Source: Trema orientale
Lineage: Eukaryota > Streptophyta > Magnoliopsida > Rosales > Cannabaceae
Direction: 5' to 3'
Assembly: GCA_002914845.1 (NCBI GenBank)
Contig: JXTC01000504.1
Location: forward strand, 83,160-147,159
Length of the DNA stretch: 64,000 nucleotides
How positions within the stretch are numbered: position 1 is the first letter of the stretch; every line of letters starts with the position of its first letter. The translations under genes and the position numbers were made by a program. Shown here one piece after another: positions 34,349 through 47,477 of the stretch. The notes beneath the pieces were generated by a model. It had not been told where the DNA came from. It did no database searches and saw only the letters and a program-made list of their open reading frames with translations.

Positions 34349-35538
34349 TGTTCCAGGGGTGCTTTTTTATAATTTAATCAAAGGGAAGGATAGTGGTAGA
34401 AAATTGAGAAAATGATGTGGAAAATTGTAGCAATACAATTCCACGTGTTAGAAAATTATCGACGTCTTTGATAGCTCAACCTGCAAATAAACAGGTATAG
34501 GTGGTTTCAATGACCATCACCACGTGTTAGATAGCCAGTGTTTCTGATGCAGGTGATACCGGCCATTTGGTCAGAAACAAACAAAAAGATCGTTAGTNNN
34601 NNNNNNNNNNNNNNNNNNNNNNNNNNNNNNNNNNNNNNNNNNNNNNNNNNNNNNNNNNNNNNNNNNNNNNNNNNNNNNNNNNNNNNNNNNNNNNNNNNNN
34701 NNNNNNNNNNNNNNNNNNNNNNNNNNNNNNNNNNNNNNNNNNNNNNNNNNNNNNNNNNNNNNNNNNNNNNNNNNNNNNNNNNNNNNNNNNNNNNNNNNNN
34801 NNNNNNNNNNNNNNNNNNNNNNNNNNNNNNNNNNNNNNNNNNNNNNNNNNNNNNNNNNNNNNNNNNNNNNNNNNNNNNNNNNNNNNNNNNNNNNNNNNNN
34901 NNNNNNNNNNNNNNNNNNNNNNNNNNNNNNNNNNNNNNNNNNNNNNNNNNNNNNNNNNNNNNNNNNNNNNNNNNNNNNNNNNNNNNNNNNNNNNNNNNNN
35001 NNNNNNNNNNNNNNNNNNNNNNNNNNNNNNNNNNNNNNNNNNNNNNNNNNNNNNNNNNNNNNNNNNNNNNNNNNNNNNNNNNNNNNNNNNNNNNNNNNNN
35101 NNNNNNNNATAAGCCAAATGAGATAAGAGTAAGCTGTCCCTTGCATGAATTCAAGCAGCAACTGCACGACACTTGTCCATAGATGTGGCAAAATTTGAGC
35201 CTCGGGTGGTACTTTGACATGTAGAAGATGTGTTGGCAAAGCTTCAACATGAGATGTCATACGAAGGAGAGCCTTCTTTGATGCTTGACACATGTACAAG
35301 TTGCTAGGTGGCATTATTGGATGGTCAATATGTAGTAATTTGTACTATTGCTTCTAATTTGACAATTTTTCAATAATAACTTGACCCTTGTCTTGAAACG
35401 TCAAATTTCTCCTTTATCCAATGTAATTTTGACACGTCACATTTTCTTAATTGACCATATTACACAATTATCATATTATTTGTGATTTAATATTTTTAGT
35501 TAGTGACTAATTACAAAAAATTGTCACACCCCGAAACA
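34349..35538 (-). repeat. Right (5') LTR of the gag-only element, with gap
   Basis: Readable parts 34349-34597 and 35109-35538 match the two ends of the left LTR closely. The missing middle corresponds to about 1.2 kb of the left LTR (about 1.0 kb without the MITE), so the 511 N are probably an underestimate. Confidence 0.8.
34598..35108. other. Assembly gap (511 N)
   Basis: A run of N inside the right LTR. Any protein translated across it is meaningless. Confidence 0.99.
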
Positions 35539-35543
35539 CATTA

Positions 35544-37476
35544 TTTAGTCAAATTACTATTCTCAGCCTAATGTTTATAGTATCTTTCTAAAAAGTTTTT
35601 TATTTTTGTTAATTTTGAAAGGACTTGATACTATTTGCTCCGCGAAATTAGAATTGTACAATAATATCCCTAAGGGTTATAGGTGGTAGAGACAAAATCC
35701 GAGAGTAAAGAAAATGGTTGGAGGGAGAAAAAATGAAGGGAAGTGAGAATTATCTTATTTAGTAGGAGAGAAAAGACGATAGAATGGTAAAGCGAGAGAA
35801 AAAATATAAGGGTGGTTTAAGATTTTATTTTGGAGAGAAAAATAGAAAAAAAAAAAAAAATTGTAAAGGTTTCTACTTTCTTCACTCATTTTCTAAAATC
35901 ACCCTTTATGTTAAATTCCAAAATTCAAATAGTGCTTACTATACTCCCAATTATTCATAAATATGTCCTTTTATTTTATTTTATCTCTTCTATTCCCACT
36001 TATTTCGCTTTTAGTTTCCACCCTTCTTTTTCTCCCTTCTTTTTTGCTATGTACACCCTTCTTTCTACTTCTTTTGGGCTATTGATTTGCTATGTCTTAT
36101 TTAATTTTGATCTCAATTGCAGTGTTTTGGTGTGGAACTATCTTAGGTAGGATTAGGCATGATCTCTCATTTGTTTTGATTCTTCTCTCTAATGTCTTTT
36201 TCTTGGATTTTAGAGTTGTGTAATACATCAGAAAAGCAATTGTTTGTTGCGCTTCTCTTCAAATAGCTTAAGGTGTTTTGTTTAAGAGGAGATTGACCCC
36301 TAAGTGGCAACCATTATTTCTATTTATCTTTAATTGAGTTTTCTTCTTAGAAAAAAAAAATAGTAGAAATAATAAATAATCAAATCCAACGGTTTAATTA
36401 TCTTCTCCCGTTTGTATTGCATTCATCGTTCACTTGTCCATTTTCTATTTTTATTTTATGGCATAATCTATGGTTATTCAAATAATAATAATAATAATTA
36501 AAAGAAAAAAAAAAAGCTTTCTGATATCATTCATATTCATGGATGATTGGAGTTAAAGCAGTCATAATATGTAGGTGAAACTTGTTGTAAAATACTTAAC
36601 CCAATAAATTGACGTTTATAATATTAGAAATGCCAGGACTTATAGAAATATGGCTAAATTTTGGGCCCAATTTCAGTAAATGTCCCTTTGTCAAATGTTA
36701 TAGCAAAATGTCCGGTATATAATGTATGCATACCAAGTGTAAAATTTTATATACCAAGTATAAAAAATTATATACCCAGTGCATTTCAGTACAGTAACTA
36801 AAATTAGTAGATATGTGTATCTACCAAATGTAAAAATATATATACCTGGACATTTAGCTATAAAATTTTAAAAGTGGACCTCTACTTAATCAAATTTAAA
36901 GTTTTGGTCATCCACCTAAATTTCTCCTTGAACATTAGACCTAATAAACCATTGCTTAAGGCCCATAATTATAGAAGGCCCCCAAAATTTCGCCTCTTTT
37001 TCGGTTTTTTTTTTTTTTTTTAAGCTGAAGTATTAATAATAGCTTCAATTTTAGCTATTACCCCTATTATCAGATTTCAAAAGTAAATATTCTTTTACCA
37101 TATATTCTTAATTTTGCAATGTCAAATATAAAAGATGAACACTAATTTATTCATATTTTCTTGAAAACTAAACACGTATTTTTTGGGAATTAATTTTTTT
37201 TTTCAATTTGCATGCTTTTCTTTGTGTTTTTGAGAAAGTTATACTCATTTTCTTCATCCCCGAGTAGTATGCATTAACATTTCTTTTCCTTCTCAAGAGA
37301 AAAATCACATTATTATTATTATATATAACTAAAGTTGTCCCAGATTTACTGTACTTAGAATAGTTACCAGGATTTTTGGGTATTTTCATTTTTGTTTTTT
37401 TTCCTGGATATTAATGTTGTATTTTTACGTTTTTACCCTTGGAGTGTAGTTGGGAGTGGTTTAAGGGTGGGAATTT
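35544..37476. other. AT-rich spacer, no gene seen
   Basis: Contains homopolymer tracts and a short region (about 36640-36870) with repeated TATACCA/AAATGTCC words that could be a decayed MITE. I could not define its ends. The frames at 35830-36150 and 37168-37389 show no motif. Confidence 0.45.
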
Positions 37477-37848
37477 CTTGGTAATTTCGGATGGTTGAGG
37501 TTTTTTAACACCAATTGTAGTGTGTAGGTGTATGATTATGTTTACACTCTTGAAATCATTCATGTGCTTAGCGTGTGAATTCAGCAATTTGGTCTTTTCA
37601 CTTTCATTGTCTATGATTTAACGAAAATAGCCTTTGCTTAGATACTTTGGTTGAGGGATTTGGGTGGGGTTTTTTGGAAATTTGAGTGAGCTTTGGTTGC
37701 TCTGCCAGGTATGCTCTCATTATTGCCTTGGTTTTATCTTTTCGACATCTCTCTCTGTCTCTCTCTCTCTTCTTTCTTCTTCTCGGTTTCCTCTTTTTTT
37801 TTTTTTCTTCAGATCTTTTTCTACTTTGTTCTCTTTGGCTTCCTCTAA
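37477..37848. repeat. Direct repeat copy A (0.37 kb)
   Basis: Starts CTTGGTAATTTCGGATGG and ends GGCTTCCTCTAA; matches copy B at 40324-40699 over its whole length, I judge at about 80-85%. It includes a possible splice donor (CTGCCAG|GTATGC) at about 37708. No TG...CA ends or target duplication, so I do not call it an LTR. Confidence 0.75.
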
Positions 37849-38478
37849 AATTCTCTTTTCTTCTCGGATTCCTCTTTCTTTTTTCTTCAGATCATTCTTT
37901 TGTTTTTTTTCTTCTTTTCTTTGTTTGTTTAATTTCTATTTTTTTAGGTTATGGATTTTTTTCATTCATTCTTTATTTAAAATCTCTATTTTTTTTTCTT
38001 TTTTCTTTTTGATGGTTCTTTTTTGTGCTCTTTGATCCTCTTTTTTTTTTTTGTTCGGTTTTTCGACTTTCTCTTCGTTGTTTTGAGTTTGCTGTATGGA
38101 TCTGAGTTCTGATGTGTTCTTCTCTCTTTTTCTGGTATTTTCTTCCTCTAAATCTTTGTTGTATTGTAATTTTTTTGGTGCTATTTTCTCTTTACTTTTT
38201 ATTGTTATTTATTAGATTTTTGTCTATGTTCATGTATAAAATAATCTCTGTTGTTTTTAATTTACTTTGGCAATGAAATTTTTGATGGCTATATTTTTTA
38301 AGATTAGTCTATTGTATTTGTCTTTTGGGTTTATTTTGGATTTTGATCTATAGACATGGGCCTTATCTCTAAATTATTTTCATTGGGCATTTTACTTATA
38401 TAACTCGTATTATTTTGTTAGTCATTGAAATTCTTATTTTTTTTAGTACAATGATATTTTTGCTCTGTTCTAAATTCT

Positions 38479-38521
<43 letters not shown>

Positions 38522-40323
38522 GTATGTATGTATTTATGTGTATATATATTAATTTCTAGATATTTTATATTTGTGTCTCTAGATTTCTAGAGTATTCACA
38601 GAATTTTCTTTTTTCAACTTTCTTTGATATTTGTTATCTATTTTATATTTTTTTCCATGTTAATGATGACCTCTGTTTTTATTTTTGATGATATATACTT
38701 TTGCTTTTATTTGATTTTTGTTATTTGTTTTAGATTTTTTCCCATGTTAATGATGATCTCTATTTTTACTTTTAATGACTTGTACTTTTGCATTTATGAT
38801 TTTGGACATCTTTAATACAAATTTAATTAATGCTTTTCTGATTTTTTTATGTTATTCAGGTTGGAAAGAAAGAAAAAAAAAAAGGAGAAAAATAAAAAAG
38901 AAAAATGGTAACAGAGTATAAAAATGGGAAAAACTTTTATTTTAATATATTTTTGGAGGTTTTAGTTATTTTTTAGGAGGATAATGCTTATTTTTATTCT
39001 CTGTTTACTTTAACTTTTCGTGCTTAGTAAGTTTTTGATTTTTTTTTTAAATATATATTTTTTATTTTTGTTACATGTTCCTTTAAGATATTACCACCTG
39101 TTTAGTTTAGTTTTAGTTCAATGTCTTTTATATATATTACTTGTTGTTATTTAGGTTGTTTACCCTGCTTTCTATATTTTTTTCTCTCTACGCCTTTTCT
39201 TACCTACAACTTACTGAGCTTACTACTACGTTTCTTGACCATATTTATTGCTCTTTGATACCCATTTCTACTCTTTGTGTAACTTGTGTTTTTCTGAAAG
39301 TTGGTTTTAAGGCCTTCCTCTGCAAGTATTTCAGGTATTACGAACATTTATTATGCTCTGTTATGTCTCTTATTCTTTATTCCTTTTTGAGATTAATACA
39401 TGTCTATTGTTCTGTTCTTAATTAATACTTATTTTATATACTGTTTATATATTATTAATGCATTTATTTTTCTATTATTGTGAAGTTGAATATTATGTAC
39501 TGTTGTCATGTTTCATTAACTTCTGTTGCATTTAAATTTGGTTATATTTCGTTATGTTCTCAATTAATATACTCTGTTTGTTTTTTGTTTATTCTATCTA
39601 AATCTTTATCTCTTTCTTTTTGGATTGAATGTTGTAAACTATTCTTGCATATCTTTTAATGTGTCTGTATTTAACATGTTTGTGTCTTTTGTCTTTTTAT
39701 TAAGTTATTTTACTTGCTTTTTTCTTCTTCTCTTTTGTCTGCTGGTTAATTCTGTTTGTTCTTCTATTCAATCCTATTCAGCTGTCCTTCCATCTTCTTT
39801 TCTTTGTACTTCATTTTTCTTTAGTCTTTTTCAATTGTGTTTTAAAATTGCTTATATATTTGGCGATGATGCGTATTTATTTCTTTATCATATGGAGCAG
39901 TACACTTAATGTCCAAAAATTGCCATGTATAATAGCTTCTATTACTATTTAGTAGAGCTTCTTTACTCTCGAAACATAATTTTACAATTTTTAAACTTCG
40001 AGAATTGTGAGAGGTCGTTGTTTGGTTAAAAGTTTTTTGGTTATTTTGTCTAGACTATGTATATTCATTAGTGGTGGTTGAACTGACTATGTGTATTATA
40101 TCCATGATCATATTTTTGCTCCTAAAAGTTTTTCTTTGTTTTCTGTCTTGGCATTGCCATTCAGGTTTTTCACTTTAATTGGTTCTGATCTGATCAAAAT
40201 AGCTCCTTACTCTTGGTTTTAGCTAAGTTCTTTGGTTGTTTATATAGGTCTTTAATTATTCTGGTAGATAGAATTTTACTATTCCCGTAATTTCTTTTCT
40301 TATGTCTCTGCTTCTTTGTGTTC
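37849..40323. other. T-rich, low-complexity stretch between direct repeats
   Basis: The plus strand has a marked excess of T over A for about 2.5 kb, with a 36 bp AT microsatellite (38482-38517) and a two-copy ~86 bp tandem repeat (about 38655-38815). The many open frames of Phe/Leu/Ser-rich sequence reflect the T bias and are not taken as genes. The composition resembles long plant introns on the plus strand. Confidence 0.5.
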
Positions 40324-40699
40324 CTTGGTAATTTCGGATGGGTGAGGTTTTTTAATACTGGTTGTGGTCTGTAGGTGTATGACTATATTTTTGTCCTTAA
40401 AAGCATTATTGTATTTAGTGTGTGATTTCAGCTACTTGGTCTTTTCACTTTAATTGTCTGCAATTTGACGAAAATAGCATTTGATTAGATGCTTTGGTTG
40501 AGGGAATTGGGTGGAATTTTTTGGGAATTTAAGTGGGCTTTGGTTGCTCCGCTAGGTATGCTCTCATTATTGCCTTAGTTTTGTTTTATGTTCTTCTAGT
40601 TTTGTCTTTTTGATATCTCTCTCTTCTTTCTTCTTCTCGGTTTTCTCTTTCTAAAGTCTTCCGATCATTCTTTTCTTTGTTCTCTTCGGCTTCCTCTAA
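40324..40699. repeat. Direct repeat copy B (0.37 kb)
   Basis: Second copy of the 37477-37848 repeat, in the same orientation, about 2.85 kb downstream, with the same possible donor (CGCTAG|GTATGC). Confidence 0.75.
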
Positions 40700-42590
40700 T
40701 TATAAATTTATTTGAGTATTCTTTCTCAACTTCGTTTTTTAAAATTGTTTTCCTATTCTTATTAATTCTTTCTTTTTTTTGGCCTTTATGCACTTGGTAG
40801 TTTTTGGGCAGTCTTAAGTTATACTCCATTATTATTTTTTTTTTGTTTGCTTAAACGATATAATGTATGTGGCAAATTTTCCATTATATTGATAATATTT
40901 CAAGTGTTTATTTAATTGTCAGAAATATTTTTCTTGAATGAGAAAAAAATTATTTCTTAAGTGGCTAGACAGACACTTGAAAATACATTATCTTATAAAT
41001 TTGCCATAGATTGGTAATATTGTCATATATCTGAGCCAAATATTATATATATTCGTATATTTATGTATTTATTCGGACATTATTTATCTATATATATTAC
41101 ATATATCATAACAGACATAAAAAATTATTTATATCTGATTGGTGGTGAAGAATTTTGCTTGCAAAGAAAAGGGTGACGATTTTATATGGAGCAAGATAAG
41201 AGAAGAAGAAAAATAGATTGTAGTTGATATTATTGTAAAATCATCGTGTTATTATAAAGTTATTCAAGAAATTTGATTGCCATTATGTACTCAATTTTGT
41301 TACATGTATGACTTAATATTTTATTTATTTAAATTCAAGGCTTTTAATTTTGTATAGAATCATAATATTGTACCTAGGACTTGATTATTATGACTTGGGC
41401 TAATAACATAAAAGTATATTTAGTTTAGATAATTTATATCCTAAAGTACACATGTAAAACATGTAATTTCAATCAAAAAAAAAAAAAAGAAAGCAAAAAA
41501 ATACTGACTAATGTTAAGAATATAAGAAAAAGATTAAAGAAAACAAATCATAGGATCAAAACATTTTAGATAAATAACGCAAATTCATAGCCTTAATAAT
41601 TTAAATCAGTTTTATACTTTGCTTTTATCTACGATAATTAAAACATTGTAGTTTAAATATTGTAATAAAAAACAAACATTTTTTTATAATTGTAACCAAA
41701 TTAATTATGCATATATTTAAATTGAAATTTTTTTATATACATTATAGGCAAAACTTTGGTTTGAAAATTTGATTATATAAAATATAAAAAGTTGGTATTT
41801 TTTATAAGTTTAAAAAAATACGGATAATTTAAGTTTTTCTTGGACAATTGTATTCATACATTATCACTAATAGCATAAAATAAAGAAAAAGAGTATATAT
41901 AGAGAGTTTAATAGTAAAAATAGATAAAATAAAATAAAAAGAATAGATATTTTCTAAAAAAATATACATAAGTATATAACTAAAAAAAATTTAAAAAAAA
42001 AAGAGAAAAAAAAAGATTTTCAATTGATATTATAATCAACAATAATATAAACAATTAAGAATAAATTATTTCGCATTAATCAATTGATATTATAATCAAC
42101 AATAACAAATAATTAAAATTAAATTATTTTAGATTAACATATATACTTGCAATATACTTTTCAAAAAAAGAAAAAATATCCTCTTTTTTTCCATCATTCC
42201 GTTCTTTTAAAAATAATAAAAAAAATGGTTCCTATATGTTAGTATAATAACAAAATTATTGAAAAAATAATGAAATAAGAGGATCTTAACAATTACAAAA
42301 ATAAGATAATTGATAAAATGTATTAAAAAAATTATTAAAATATAGATAAATTATAAAGAGAGATATTTTAAATAACTTGAATCTAGCAACATAATAATAA
42401 TATTAAAAACAGTTATAAAAATTTAGATAAATGTATAATAAATGAATGAATATGATGAAAAAATAAATACCAAAAAAAATATCTCAACTATCTCATGTCT
42501 AAATAGTCTTATTCTATTATTCCATAAATTTTCAATAGAAATTATTAACGCAATAATATTTTGTTTCATTTTCTTATTTAAATAGATAAT
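40700..42590. other. Very AT-rich spacer before the Helitron genes
   Basis: No coding frame. From about 41500 the plus strand turns A-rich. An imperfect ~60 bp repeat (CAATTGATATTATAATCAAC) occurs at about 42019 and 42080. The Helitron 5' end (TC in an A^T site) should lie here or further left, but I cannot fix it. Confidence 0.4.
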
Positions 42591-42929
42591 AGAATAATGC
42601 CAGAAAATTTTCCATCACCAAGACATCAACATAAATGGCATTATCATTGTCTTCTAAATGAAGATTTTGTTCTTAATCATACTCATGTTATAAATCATCA
42701 GTATGAGAACTTCAGTATTATTTCAGAAAATATTCGTCGATTGAGAATCATTCCAATATCGAGTGTTACAAATTCTGAAAGAAATTTCTCCCATCAAGTT
42801 GAGCCATCAGTATCAATTAATTTCAACACACGGAGTAATTTCTTTACTCCCCATAAAAATAAAAAAAATAAAAAGAAACTACTTTTATCATCATAAATTC
42901 AAATCTATATATATTTACTCACTCTATAG

Positions 42930-43344
42930 TCATGTTCCATATTGTACTACAGGCAATATCAATAAATGTCACGATCTTGGAGATTGTTCCTACATCTGCA
43001 AATATTGCAGTGCATCTTTTTAGTTCGATGAATCTACCAAAAAAAATTATCCCCCAAAATACAATCTGTGTTGTAAAGATGGAAAAGTTAAACTCCCTCT
43101 AATAAAAAAACTCTCCTTGTACTTCATCAATTACTTTATTATTACGGAGGGTCTCTAAGTACATATTTTCGAAAAAATGTTCGAACTTTTAATTCTATAT
43201 CTGCTTTTATATCTTTTAGAACAAATATAGAACAAAGTACAATAAATCCAGATAATCCATATATTTTCAAAATCAGTAGTCAAGTACATTATCTTATAAG
43301 ATTATTATTACCAATAAATAATAATCGTCCAAGATTTTCTCAAT

Positions 43345-43379
<35 letters not shown>

Positions 43380-46300
43380 CACAAAAAATGAAGTTGAAAA
43401 CCGAATGTCAACATTTTTGTTTGATAATACATCAAAAGAATTAACAAAACTAATTATTGAAAGCTTAATTAAAATACTTAATGAAAATAATAAATTAGTA
43501 AAACTTTTCCGTATAGTTAAAGATAGATACAATGAAAATAAAATCTCATCCATGAAATTAAGACTGATAAGACGACGACTAACAAATAATAATCAATATG
43601 AACTACCTATTTCAAATTATATAGAAGGTCTGATTGTCGGAGATATTGGTGAATATGAAGAAGGAAGAGACATTATAATTCAAGATAAAACAGATACAAA
43701 GAATGTCAAAATTACATCAATCTCATATGGCCTTACAATATTCACTCTTATTTCCATACGGAGAAGATAAATATAGAATCGATTTAAATTGGAATCTGAA
43801 TAGACCTGGAAAACGACCTTCAACAAATAGAATACCTATGAGAGCATTCTATTGTTATCAGTTACAACAGAGAGAAAAGGAAAATAATATTCTACTTAAA
43901 AGTGGAAGACTTTTCTAATAATATGTAGTTGATGCATATGCTTCTGTTGAAGAAGATCGATTAGACTATGTCAGAAAAAGTCAAAACAATTTAAGATTCA
44001 AAATTTATCAAGGCGTCCAAGACACTATTATAAGAGGAGACATAGATGTCAGAGCAATTAGCAAAAGAATTATCTTCCCATCTAGCCATTCTAGAAGTCC
44101 TAGATACATGATCCAAAATTATTAAGATGCAATAGTAATATGCAGACAATATAGAAATCTTGACTTATTCATAACATTTCCATGTAATCCTAAATGGCTT
44201 GAAACACATGCCTAAAATAAAATCCCAGGTCAAAAACCTAAAGACAGGCCAGACATAATTACAAGAATTTTAAAATCAAATTTTGTCTACTAATTAAAAT
44301 TGATAAATTTTTTGGAACAATCATCGCAGATTAGATCATATTATTTCCTTTGATAAAAAAATATACAAAAAGATAGTAGTTTTTATTTTTAATTAAAACT
44401 AACATCTTTCCTTTGTTTTTTTTTTTTTTATAATTTTTTAATGTAAATTTATACATTGTCGAATTTCAAAAATGTGGCCTTCCTCATTGCCATTTTTTTT
44501 TGTTACATCCTAATGAGAAATTATCCGAACTATCACAAATAGATAAATTTATCTAAGCTGAAATGCCTAATCCTAAAAAAAGAAACCCATAAGAATATAG
44601 CATCATAGCAGAATTCATGATGCATGAACCATGTGGCGCTGCTAAAACAAATGCTCTATGCATGAAAAACTCAGTTTGTTCTAAAAAATTCCCTAAACAA
44701 TTTAAAAGTGAAACAATTATTGAAGAAAATGGATTTATTAATTATAAGCATAAAAATACAATATTTTACATGCAAAAAGAAGGTATTAAATTAGATAATA
44801 GATTTGTGGTATCATATAATAAAGATTTATGTTCAAAGTTTCATGCACACATAATTGTCGAAATATGCTCACAATCTATGTTGATAAAATATTTATTCAA
44901 ATATTTAACAAAAAGTCCAAGATAGAATAAGAGCAGAAATAGAAGACAATATATGTACAAAACAATCTGGACAAATTATTTATAGAGAAATAGGTGAAAT
45001 AAAAACTTATATTAACAGTCGGTATATAATACCATATGAAGCTATATGGAGATTGTATGAATATCCTATATATCACAGAAATCCGGCAATACAAAGATTA
45101 ATAATTCATTTATCACAGATGCAAAATGTAACATTTTGTTCGAATCAACGTCTCGATAATATAATTAGACAACCAAGAATTCAAAAAATAACTTTGACAG
45201 AGTGGATAAATAAAATTAATACAGAAGCTAGACAACTTTCGTATATAGAATTCCCCACTAAATGGGTATGGAATAATAAAGATAAAATTTGGACTCCAAG
45301 AAAATCAGGATATTCAATTGGACGAATTTTTTATATTCATCTAAGTTCTGGAGAATTATATCATCTAAAGTTATTATTAAATCATCAAAAAGTTGTAACA
45401 AGTTTGGAATCCATACGAACCATTAATGATATAACATATTCAACAAATCAAACAGCATGCAATGCATTAGGCTTATTAAGATATGATAAAGAGTGGAACG
45501 AATCAATATTAAAAACCTCATTCTGGTCAACATCACATCAGTTACGACAATTATTCATAATAATTTTATTATTTTTTAATGTAAATAATCCAACAAGATT
45601 ACTCGAAAATCATTGAAAACTTATGACAAAAGATATTTTACACAGAATTAAAAATTTATTCAATAATCCAAACTTTTAAATTCCTGAAAATAAATCATAG
45701 AACTATGTATTATATGAATTAGAAAAGCAATTAAACTTAAATTCATCAATTCTAACAAATTTTAATTTACCTCTACCAAAAGGGACATTAATTGATGATT
45801 TAAATAATAAACTTTTATAGGAAGAACTAAATTACGATATTAATAAATTAAAACAAGAAAACACTATTTTAGAAAGGAACTTAAATAATGAATAACGCTA
45901 TATTTATGAACAAGTTATAGAATCATTACACAATAAAAAATAGCATTTATTTTTTATTTATAGACATAGAGGTACTGGAAAAACTTACATATGGAATACA
46001 ATTATTACAAAAATTAGATCAAATAATGAAATTATTTTAGCAATTGCATCATCTGGAATAGCTTCATTATTATTACCTAAAGGTAGAACTGTACATTCAA
46101 GATTTAAAATATCTTTATCGACAGATAAATTTTCCACTTGCCATATTAAAAAAGGAACTCAGTTAGCAAAACTAATCGAAGAAACATCACTAATATTATA
46201 GGATAAGGCACCCATGAACAATAAACACTTCTTTGAAGCCTTAGACAAAATACTACAAGATTTAAGAAATAATTTTGACCAACCTTAGAATGGCAATTAT

Positions 46301-47298
46301 ATTAGGTGGTGATTTTCGACAAATCTTACCTGTTATCCCTGTTGGAACAAAAGAAGTATAATAAATGCAAGTATAAATAATTCTTACTTATGGCCACATT
46401 TTAAATTGTTGTCATTAACAGAAAATATGAGATTAAAAAATCCAAATACTAGGGAACTAGGAAAAAAATGAAATTTTAAAATTTTCCAAATGAATATTAA
46501 ATGTCGGAAATGGTATTACGGAAGGAATGAAAGATCCTGAAAATGAAGATACTCCATGGATTAAAATACCAGAAAAATACATTATACAGTATGATTTAAA
46601 TCCAATTGAAAAAATTTCAGAATTAATATATGATGATTTTGATAAAAATTTTAACAATATCAATTATATACGACATAGCAATAATAATTCTGAAGAATAA
46701 AATCACTGACGATATAAATAAATATATACTATCCTTAATACCTAATGAATTAAAAACTTATTATAATTACGATACAATAATAGCCTCAACTGAAAACATT
46801 GATGAGTTTAATCTCTTATATCCTCAAGAATTTTTGCATACTTTAAATTTTAATGGCATATCACTATATGAATTAAATCTAAAACTTGGAACTCCGTTAA
46901 TATTACTACGAAATTTAAATCAATCAATGTGATTATATAATAGAATAAGACTTATCATTACATAATTAAAAAATAGAATCATAGAAGATCAAATTATAAA
47001 TTCAAATAACGACACTGAAAAAGTATATATTCCAATAATAGAAATGATTATAAATAAATCTAGATGGTCATTCACATTAAAAAGAAGACAATATCCTATA
47101 AAAACCAGTTATGCAATGATAATAAATAAAAGTCAAGGACAATCACTAAATAAAGTAGGTATTTATTTAGAAAATAAAATTTTTACACACGGTCAATTAT
47201 ATGTAGTTTTGTCTCATGTAACAACTCTTAAAGGATTACATATATTAATAAATGAATCTATCAATAAATATCCATCTCATATTAAAAATAGTCTATAA
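42930..47298 (+). pseudogene. Helitron Rep/PIF1-like helicase, heavily mutated
   Basis: Family blocks appear in order: the CKYCSASF zinc-like start and CCKDGKVKLP (about 42995-43095); YDTKNEVENR then LVKLFRIVKDRY (about 43370-43530); YELPISNYIEGLIVGDI; LLFPYGED; and FITFPCNPKW (about 44170). The HUH site is kept as GLPHCH (His codons at 44485 and 44491), and a tyrosine-rich KYLFKYLTK lies near 44890. A large block (45053-45616) precedes the helicase, with the Walker A-like GTGKT at about 45970, ASSGIASLLLPKGRTVHSRF, a DKAPM in place of DEAPM, GGDFRQILPVIP, and MIINKSQGQSLNKVGIYL with QLYVVLSHV at the C-terminus. The reading frame is cut by many stops and some shifts, and AT-rich filler seems inserted at about 44283-44455. 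Not functional. Confidence 0.88.
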
Positions 47299-47477
47299 AA
47301 AAATTTTACATAATATTATGTAAGTATAAAATTTAGACTATTAATTAAACATAATTCGGATATTATTTCAATATAAATGTTTGTATGCGCCTTTTGATCT
47401 TCTATATATAAAATTCTTGAATATTCCTAATATAATTTTTGTTTGAAATTTTCTGTTTTGGAGTTAAAAAAAAAAAA

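Larger units (their letters stand above)
29399..35538 (-). mobile_element. Gag-only LTR element (TR-GAG type)
   Basis: Two LTRs (29399-31327 and 34349-35538, both TGTTCC...AAACA on the plus strand) are flanked by the perfect 5 bp duplication CATTA (29394-29398 and 35539-35543). The ~3.0 kb interior holds a gag region on the minus strand and a tandem-repeat block. I see no protease, reverse transcriptase, RNase H or integrase. That is the layout of terminal-repeat retrotransposons with a GAG domain, which rely on enzymes of other elements. The gag is broken, with about two interruptions. The LTRs differ by only a few percent where both can be read, so the insertion is moderately young. The left LTR carries a MITE and the right LTR an assembly gap. 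Confidence 0.85.

Noticed and set aside
34507-35314. Long open frames spanning the N run
   Set aside because: Made open only by unknown bases; the readable ends are LTR sequence.
37664-39909. Several Phe/Leu/Ser-rich open frames that look like membrane proteins
   Set aside because: They sit in T-biased low-complexity DNA, overlap in different frames, and show no conserved motif; hydrophobicity follows from the T excess.
37477-40699. Direct repeats as LTRs of a retroelement
   Set aside because: No TG...CA ends, primer site or target duplication could be found, and the interior has no gag or pol.
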